Positions 58,147 through 64,000 of a stretch of DNA of 64,000 bases are shown one piece after another; position 1 is the stretch's first letter; every line of letters starts with the position of its first letter. Under the pieces are notes generated by a model. That model was not told the DNA's origin. It was given only the letters and a program-made list of their open reading frames with translations, and did no database searches. A program made the translations under genes and the position numbers. Source of the DNA: Pyropia haitanensis (taxonomy: Eukaryota; Rhodophyta; Bangiophyceae; Bangiales; Bangiaceae); the NCBI GenBank assembly GCA_008729055.1, contig SDUX01000006.1, positions 381,501 to 445,500 of the forward strand, given 5' to 3'.

Positions 58147-58853
58147 GCGGGTGGACGATGCGGAAAGGGGGAAGAGGCGCGGTCTGTTGGGCGCCTGGCA
58201 ATGCACTGTCAGCGCTCCTGCTGTCGAGTACGGGCAGGTCACTGGTGTTGGGAACGACTGCTCGTTGCTCATGTACCTCTGCTCTTGTGTGCTTTTTTTA
58301 TTCATGCGTGTGTGTGGTGACGCCTTGGCGCTGTTAACTCTGGCTGTGCTTTTTCGATGCCGGAGGTGGTGGCGACCGACGTGGCTTCTCATTCCGTTAC
58401 TGGGTAGTATGCTTGTAGGGGCAGTGGGCGGGGCTGTTGGGGCGGGGGTGCGGGAACGGTGCTGCTCGTCTCGTGTGAAGGAGTCCCCTGAGTGTGCTGC
58501 AGTTACCTCGCCTCACATGCACATATATTTGCCTGCCGTCCCACCCCCTGTCCCGGTAGCCATTGTCTCTGGCTTGTCCTGATTGACTGTATGTGGTGCG
58601 TTGCGGATGGACTTGCGCCACTGTACCTGTGACCGCGACGAGCAGCAGCAGTGGCGCTCTCCGTTGCCTGCGCGACGCGACACAGAGCCATCGGTTTGCG
58701 CAGTACACAAAAAGGTAAGGAGGCAGCACCTATGTACAATCCTCAGCCGGTCTGCCGTCACGCCTCGCAGCGTCCACCAAACGCTGGCGCCTTCGTCGTG
58801 ACCCCACTGTACCTCCCTCACGGGCCGGGGTCCTCAAAAAAAGTCCACCCCTG
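58147..58853. other. Intergenic region between convergent 3' ends
   Basis: Moderate GC, with T-rich stretches on the plus strand near 58285-58300 that probably belong to the kinase 3' untranslated region. No gene seen. Confidence 0.6.
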
Positions 58854-60359
58854 TCACCGCCAAGGGCGATGCCGCCGGCCCGACACGGTCGGCTTTAGCG
58901 CCTCCCCCCCCCCCCCCCCCCCTCCCGAGGCAGTTGGCGCGGCGGGCGGCTCGGTCAGCAGTTCCCCAGTCTCACACTCCACCTCGCTGTCGCCCGCGCC
59001 GTCGCTCAGCGCCAGCGCTGCGCCATCCTCCACCTCATCTCCCGCGCTGCCCACGCCCAGGTCCAACGCCTTCTGCGAAGGCCGGCCCTCGTTCCACCGG
59101 AGGCACCCGCTGAGGGCGCCAAACCAGTCGGCGGCGCCGCCTGCCAGGTCCACCGTCGTCACGGGCCAGCGGCTGGCGGACACGGCCAGCGCGTCGCCCG
59201 CGCTCAGCGTCACCCGCGAGCGCCCGTCAAACGATACGACCGCCGCCGCCCGCGACGCGGCCGCCACCACCACCCGCAAGCGGATGGTGCCGGGCAGCAC
59301 CGCCGGCCGAAAGCTCAGCGCGTGTGGGCAGACAGGGGTGAGCAGGATGGCCGCCACCGACGGGTGGACGAGCGACCCGCCCGCGCCAGCGTTGTACGCG
59401 GTGGAGCCCGTAGGTGTCGACAAGATGAGGCCATCGGCCTGGACGCGCGTCACAAAGACACCGTCAGCGTAAATCTCAAGGTTGGTGAGGGACGGAGCGC
59501 CGCCACGCTCAATCACCACGTCATTCAGCACCTGCAGCGACGTCGGGGCCGCCTCGGCGGAGTCAGCTGTGGATTGCAGCCGCGTGGTGCCCCGGCTGAA
59601 GAGCCTGTTAGTGGCACCGGTGGTAGCAGCAGCAACCGGCGCCACCGCAGCCGGCATGGACGCCGACGACGACGAAGACGACCACGAGCCGGTCAATGAT
59701 AGGCACGAGGTGGACACCCCCACCGCAGAAGGGGGACCGCTCCGCACCTGGTCCGAGTCGACCCATTCGCGACACGCCTCCCCGCCCGCCCACACCACAT
59801 CACACGCCAGCCGCATGCGGGTCGTGAACGTGAGGCCCGCCGCCACGGCGGCGGCGCCGCCTGCCGCCCCCTCCCCGGCCTTGCCGTCGGCGGCGTCTGC
59901 CCAACGCGCGGCGCCGTCCGCCCACAGTGACGTGACGATGCGGCGAACCCGCAGCGGCCACACGGCGTCGCGTTGAAAGGGCGCGAGGAAGCCCATCGAC
60001 CCACAGTTGAGCGCCACCAGCGGCGGCACGGCGGCCGCAAACAGACCCGCCGCGTGCAGGACGGTGCCATCGCCGCCGAGGCAAAACGCCACCACCACCC
60101 CGCCCGCGGGCGCCGCGGAGGTCCCAAACCGCACTACCCCCGCCGGGTGGGACCGCTGCAGGCGGCGAGTGTGGGGCGAGGCCTCCACCGACACGGGCAG
60201 CGCAAGGTCGTTGACCAGGAGGCGAACGAGGGCGGCGGCGGCCGCAGCCGCGGTGACCGAGTGGGGGGAAAAGACGACCAGCACCGACCGCGGGGGCAGG
60301 GCGGGGCCGTCTGTCCCGGCAGGCAGGGGGCAGCCCGTCTCGGACGGACGGGGCGCCAT
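58854..60359 (-). CDS. NADK: NAD kinase (ATP-NAD kinase)
   Basis: Phosphorylates NAD to NADP. 501 residues from the first ATG in frame (60359). The family motifs are in order: SVLVVFSP, the diacylglycerol-kinase-like GGDGTVLHAAG, LNCGSMGFLAPF, LNDVVIERG, and the long signature DGLILSTPTGSTAYNAGAGGS followed by LTPVCPHALSFRP and VSFDGR. A Ser/Ala-rich insert of about 60 residues separates the two halves. The frame is open upstream of 60359 to a TTG at 60473, so an upstream exon or a non-AUG start is possible. The tail past KALDLGVG is acidic and then poly-Gly, and the last 20 residues after the G run near 58910 may be out of frame. No clear targeting peptide in the present model. Confidence 0.92.
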   Translation of the reverse strand: MAPRPSETGCPLPAGTDGPALPPRSVLVVFSPHSVTAAAAAAALVRLLVNDLALPVSVEASPHTRRLQRSHPAGVVRFGTSAAPAGGVVVAFCLGGDGTVLHAAGLFAAAVPPLVALNCGSMGFLAPFQRDAVWPLRVRRIVTSLWADGAARWADAADGKAGEGAAGGAAAVAAGLTFTTRMRLACDVVWAGGEACREWVDSDQVRSGPPSAVGVSTSCLSLTGSWSSSSSSASMPAAVAPVAAATTGATNRLFSRGTTRLQSTADSAEAAPTSLQVLNDVVIERGGAPSLTNLEIYADGVFVTRVQADGLILSTPTGSTAYNAGAGGSLVHPSVAAILLTPVCPHALSFRPAVLPGTIRLRVVVAAASRAAAVVSFDGRSRVTLSAGDALAVSASRWPVTTVDLAGGAADWFGALSGCLRWNEGRPSQKALDLGVGSAGDEVEDGAALALSDGAGDSEVECETGELLTEPPAAPTASGGGGGGGEALKPTVSGRRHRPWR

Positions 60360-61924
60360 GGCAAGGGGCTCACCACCGGCGGCGGCGGCGAGCACGCCAG
60401 GCAACGAGTCCGCCCCCGCCGCCGCGTCGCAAGAGAGGCTGGCGCACCCGGACCCGCAGCGGACGTGCGGCAAGGGGATAGGGGAAATAGGCTGCCTTCC
60501 AACACGGGCGGTTGCCCTTCAAGTAGCGGCGCGACCACGACTAGGCACCGCACAGCCGACGCACCAGAGGAGGGAGGGGAGGGGCGCGTCACGGTGGGGA
60601 AAAAGCCAGACAAGGGACAACGCCGCCGCGTCCCGCGCGTACCGACGGCGCGGACCACGGGTCGCGTGGCCGACGCTGCCGCTGCCGCCGACGAATACCT
60701 CAGCGCCGAGCCGCGGCGCACATTCCCCCGCACGGACGCACCAAACCCGCCGGGGTGCCGCACGGGACGCCCACGTTGTGCACGACCCGCGGCAGCAGCG
60801 CCCGCGGGTTCCACCCGCCAACCAGACGACGGGATGCCGGGCGGTCGGCGCCCCCGACCGACCCCACGGGGCGGCGCGGTCGTCCCCAGCCGAAACCGGG
60901 ATTCCACGGCGGTGCGGGGGGAGGAACGCTGGGGGAGGAAGGGGGAGCGCGTGCCACGGCCGCGTCGCGATGGACATCGTGGCCCGCCCCTGACTCTCCG
61001 CAGCCGCCCCTGGCCGCGTCACCGCCCGCTGGTGCCCGGAATCCCGACTGTGGGGCGGGGGTGCCTAGCCGAGGCGGGCGAACCCGTGGCTGCCAGCCGG
61101 CTCACGCCGGCACAGACACGCGCGAGGGTGGGGGCGGGGGGGAAGGGGGCGGTGGGGAGGGAGGGGCAAGGTAGCCCCACCGCCATGCCCGCTCGTGTCG
61201 GCGTCGACCCACGTTCCCGCCGCAGCGATAGCCACGACGGCCGGCCAGGGGTGGCAAGGGGGAAAAGGCGGGCGCAGCCAGCCGGCTGGGCCGACACCCA
61301 AACGCCGCCACCGGAAAGAATCCCCCGCCGCGGCTGCTGCTGCACACTGGGGGTGGGCGACGCGGTCGGCGAGCGGACGCCGACGGGCCATCCAGGGGGG
61401 CGGGTAGCCGCTGTCCGTCACGCCACGGCCGACGCGCGGCCACACCGCCCTTGGGTGCCCAGCGTCGGAAGCGATCGGTAAGACCGCCACAATCGGGCAG
61501 GCGACACTGCAAATGGACACGGAGAACAGTTGGTGAGGGTGGGGTTGAGGAGCGGCGGAGGCGGCAGGGTGGTCAGGTGGGCGGGAACCACCACCAGCAG
61601 CGCTGCGTCACTGGCGGCACGCGACCCTGACCGTGGCACGTTCCCAGGCAAGATCGTGGCCTTCAGGAGCCGCCGTATTTACTGAACAAATCCATTTTCA
61701 ACTCCAGCAGGACCTATAAATCTAAGTGTTCACTCACACTGATAGTGGACGCTGAAATCAAGTAATTCTCCCTGACTTGCTGCATCCGTGTCCGACCGTC
61801 GCTCACGCGCCCCCCTCTCTCCCCTGTCCACCCCCGCCTCTCCCTCCCCCCCGCCTCCCCCATCCGCCCCCGCCTCCCCCTTCTTCCCCGCATCCCTCTT
61901 ACACAGTGAAGTTCCTTTTGGCTC
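60360..61924. other. Intergenic region between two minus-strand genes
   Basis: Promoter side of NAD kinase and 3' flank of the Myb/SANT gene. 61660-61790 is AT-richer (tatttactgaac, cctataaatctaagtg) and likely part of the 3' flank. Frames between 60360 and 61500 are Arg/Pro-rich on both strands. No gene seen. Confidence 0.55.
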
Positions 61925-64000
61925 TCATGCAATGGGGTTCCCCTTTGGCAGCCTGCCCGTATTCCGCAGAATCCGTAGGTGGTTGGCGCACTGCTCGTGC
62001 GTCCGGCGGGGCGCAAAGTGCCGCGCGAGCATCCGCCGCAGGTCCATCTCCTCCATGTGCAGGTGGGCAGTAACCATGGAGACAAAGACGTCGTTCTCCT
62101 CTTCCGTCCAGTTGTCGCGGCGGCGGCGCTCGCCGCAGATGACGGCGCTGCCGCTGCCGTCGCCCCGACCGCGCGCGTTGCGCCGCTGCGGCGCGCCGCC
62201 ATGGTCGTCCCCGTCCCCGTTTCCGTGACCCCCCTCGTGCCCGTATCTTTCCCCATGCCCGTCCTCCGCTCGGTCCCCGTCTCCTTCCGCGCCGCTGCAG
62301 CTGCCCCGGCCGCTGCTGCCCCTGCCGCTGTCCCGCCCACTGCACTTGCCGTCGTCGTCGTTGCTGCAGTGCGGGCTTCCGTTTTGGCTATACGCGCCGC
62401 GAGTGGGGGATGACCAGCTGCCGCCGCCCGCCATCGCTCCATCATTCTTGTCGTTGCCACCGCCGCGGCCGCCACCGCTGCTGCGGCCGCTGCTACTCGT
62501 CAGCCTGCGGGCGTGCTCCCCTCCACGCGGCCCCTCGTTTCCGCCCCTGCCACTCCCACTCGCGCCCGTGGGCGTGACGAGCTCCATCTCCACCCCGCCC
62601 CCACCATCCGATGCCCACTCATGGGGGTCCACATGGGGATTGATCACCAGCTGTGGGAGAGGGTCGCGGTCGCTGCTGCCGCCACCGCGACTCGCGCCGC
62701 GGCCAACGGGGGGGGGGGGGTGCGTGTGCCATCGGCCGACCGCGACAGCCGCGGCCGTGGCGGTGTCGCGGCTACCCGCCGCCGGTGCACCCGGCGTGGC
62801 GCCACCGTCCCCGCCGCGGGCCGCGACGCCGACGCGGACCGGCTGATGCCGCCTCCCGACGGTCGGCTCGCGCCCGCCCGCCCCTTCCGCGTATCCCTCA
62901 CCCGCCGCGTGTCGTCTGTGAGCGCCACCGCACCCGGTGTCGCTTGACGCACGCCTTCGGGTGAGGCGCTGGCGGTCAGGACTGACGAGGCGCGCGAGTG
63001 GCTTCCACCGTCTGCGGCCAGTGCTGCTGGGACGACCCGTCGCCTGGCCGGTGGGGGCGCCGCCGCCGCACCCCCCCCCGCTCCACTGACCGCGCCTGCC
63101 GCGCTGCCTTGACCGCTGCTTCCGTAGGTGACGCCGCCGTCGCCGCCGCCACCGCTGCCCGCCGCCGCGGCCCCGCCCTCCGCGTCCCTTGCGCGTGCGG
63201 ACATGCCACTTGTGGCGCGCGGCGGCGCGCCCGCCGTTGACCTCACGGACCGGCCGCGGGTGCGGGCCACCTTGGTCAGCCGCTGCCCGACCGGCGTCGC
63301 GGGGTCACCACTGGCGCGGCCGGGCGCAGCGGCGGCGGGGGCCGCCCGCTTGGCGGCCCGCGCCGCGGGCGGACGGGCGCCGCCGTCGGTGCCGCCAGCC
63401 CCTGCGCCGCCACGACCGCCGGTGCCGCCAGCCGCTCGCAGTGGCGGCGGCGGCGCGCGCACCAGCGCGCCCCATTCAGCTGCACCCGGCCGTCGTCCCA
63501 CCGTGCGGCCGCTGCCGACGGCGGCCGCGACGGTGGCGGCGACGGCGGCGGGCTGTGCCGCGCCGAAGGGGGCGCCGCTCGCCTGTGCTTGTGGCAGGGG
63601 CGGCTCGAGGGTGGGCGGCAGCGCCGCTCCGCTGCTGCCGCCGCCACCGCCCCGCTTCGGCGGACGTGGCGGTGGCCCGCCGTAGGGACTGTGCACCCGC
63701 GGTTCGGCCTTGACGCTGGGGGCCCCTGCCGGCGGTTGTGGGCCCGCGCCGAGGCCAATGAGGAACTGGGCCGTCTCGAGGACCACATCCGCCTGGCCGC
63801 TGGTCGGTGACGGCGCAGCTACCATGGTGGCGGCCGACGCGGTGGGCAGGGATTGGGCGGCAGCGGCGGCGTCGTCGCCACCGCCGCCGCCGCCGCCGTC
63901 ACAATCGTCAGAGGTGACGCGCGCTGACGGCGGCAACCAGGTCCTGTCGTGGGGAGCGGGCTGCCGTGATGGCGTGCCTCCACGGTAGGACACCGTCGCG
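61925..64000 (-). CDS. Single-repeat Myb/SANT domain protein, 5' end beyond the window
   Basis: The last 65 residues form one Myb/SANT repeat (DNWTEEENDVFVSMV ... LRRMLARHFAPRRTHEQCANHLRIL), with the first Trp conserved and later positions filled by other hydrophobic residues. Such single repeats occur in transcription factors and chromatin proteins. Upstream is a Gly/Ser/Asp-rich region, then a long Ala/Pro/Arg-rich region that includes VVLETAQFLIGLG near the right edge. The frame changes in a run of 13 G at 62708-62720; one more base joins both parts, reading through LPQLVINPHVDPHEW. No stop is met before the window ends at 64000, so the start codon is missing or is a downstream Met. Role: probably nuclear, DNA-binding. 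Confidence 0.72.

Overview
The window is nuclear DNA from a GC-rich eukaryote. Genes are long and Ala/Gly/Pro-rich, coding regions contain GCC/GGC repeats, and several genes have spliceosomal introns with GT..AG borders. A plastid-type peroxiredoxin Q with a probable transit peptide points to a photosynthetic organism. Few introns, very high GC and a Ty1/copia element fit a bangiophyte red alga (Porphyra/Pyropia-like) best; this taxonomic call is inference and a GC-rich green alga is not excluded.

Layout. 0-16 kb: the 5' end of an unidentified gene off the left edge; a VHS-GAT (TOM1-like) trafficking protein; peroxiredoxin Q; a GRAM-VASt lipid-transfer protein; and a second VHS-GAT paralogue in inverted orientation. 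17-26 kb: a four-exon Ste20/GCK-family kinase and an endosomal-type Na+/H+ exchanger. 27-38 kb: a class 3 lipase with a long N-terminal region, a CWF19-like splicing factor and a two-exon GT61 glycosyltransferase. 38-43 kb: a gene-poor stretch, lower in GC at about 39.5-41.5 kb, with a 240-bp tandem duplication, a cluster of TGATCACGCC hairpins and coding-like fragments. 43-47 kb: a polytopic membrane protein of unknown family and a bZIP-like protein with a defective DNA-contact residue and no zipper. 47.7-54.5 kb: a complete Ty1/copia retrotransposon on the minus strand with apparently identical 591-bp LTRs, a 5-bp target duplication, and gag and pol in different frames. 56-64 kb: a second kinase with a very large activation-segment insertion, an NAD kinase, and a single-repeat Myb/SANT protein running off the right edge.

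The genes do not form an operon or an obvious pathway. Several concern membranes and endosomes (two VHS-GAT proteins, exchanger, GRAM-VASt protein, lipase), which may be chance. The most important reading note is that nine genes change frame at long G or C runs, 14 breaks in all. Every one is explained by a single missing base in the run. I read this as systematic under-calling of homopolymers, not gene death, and give each gene model across the break.
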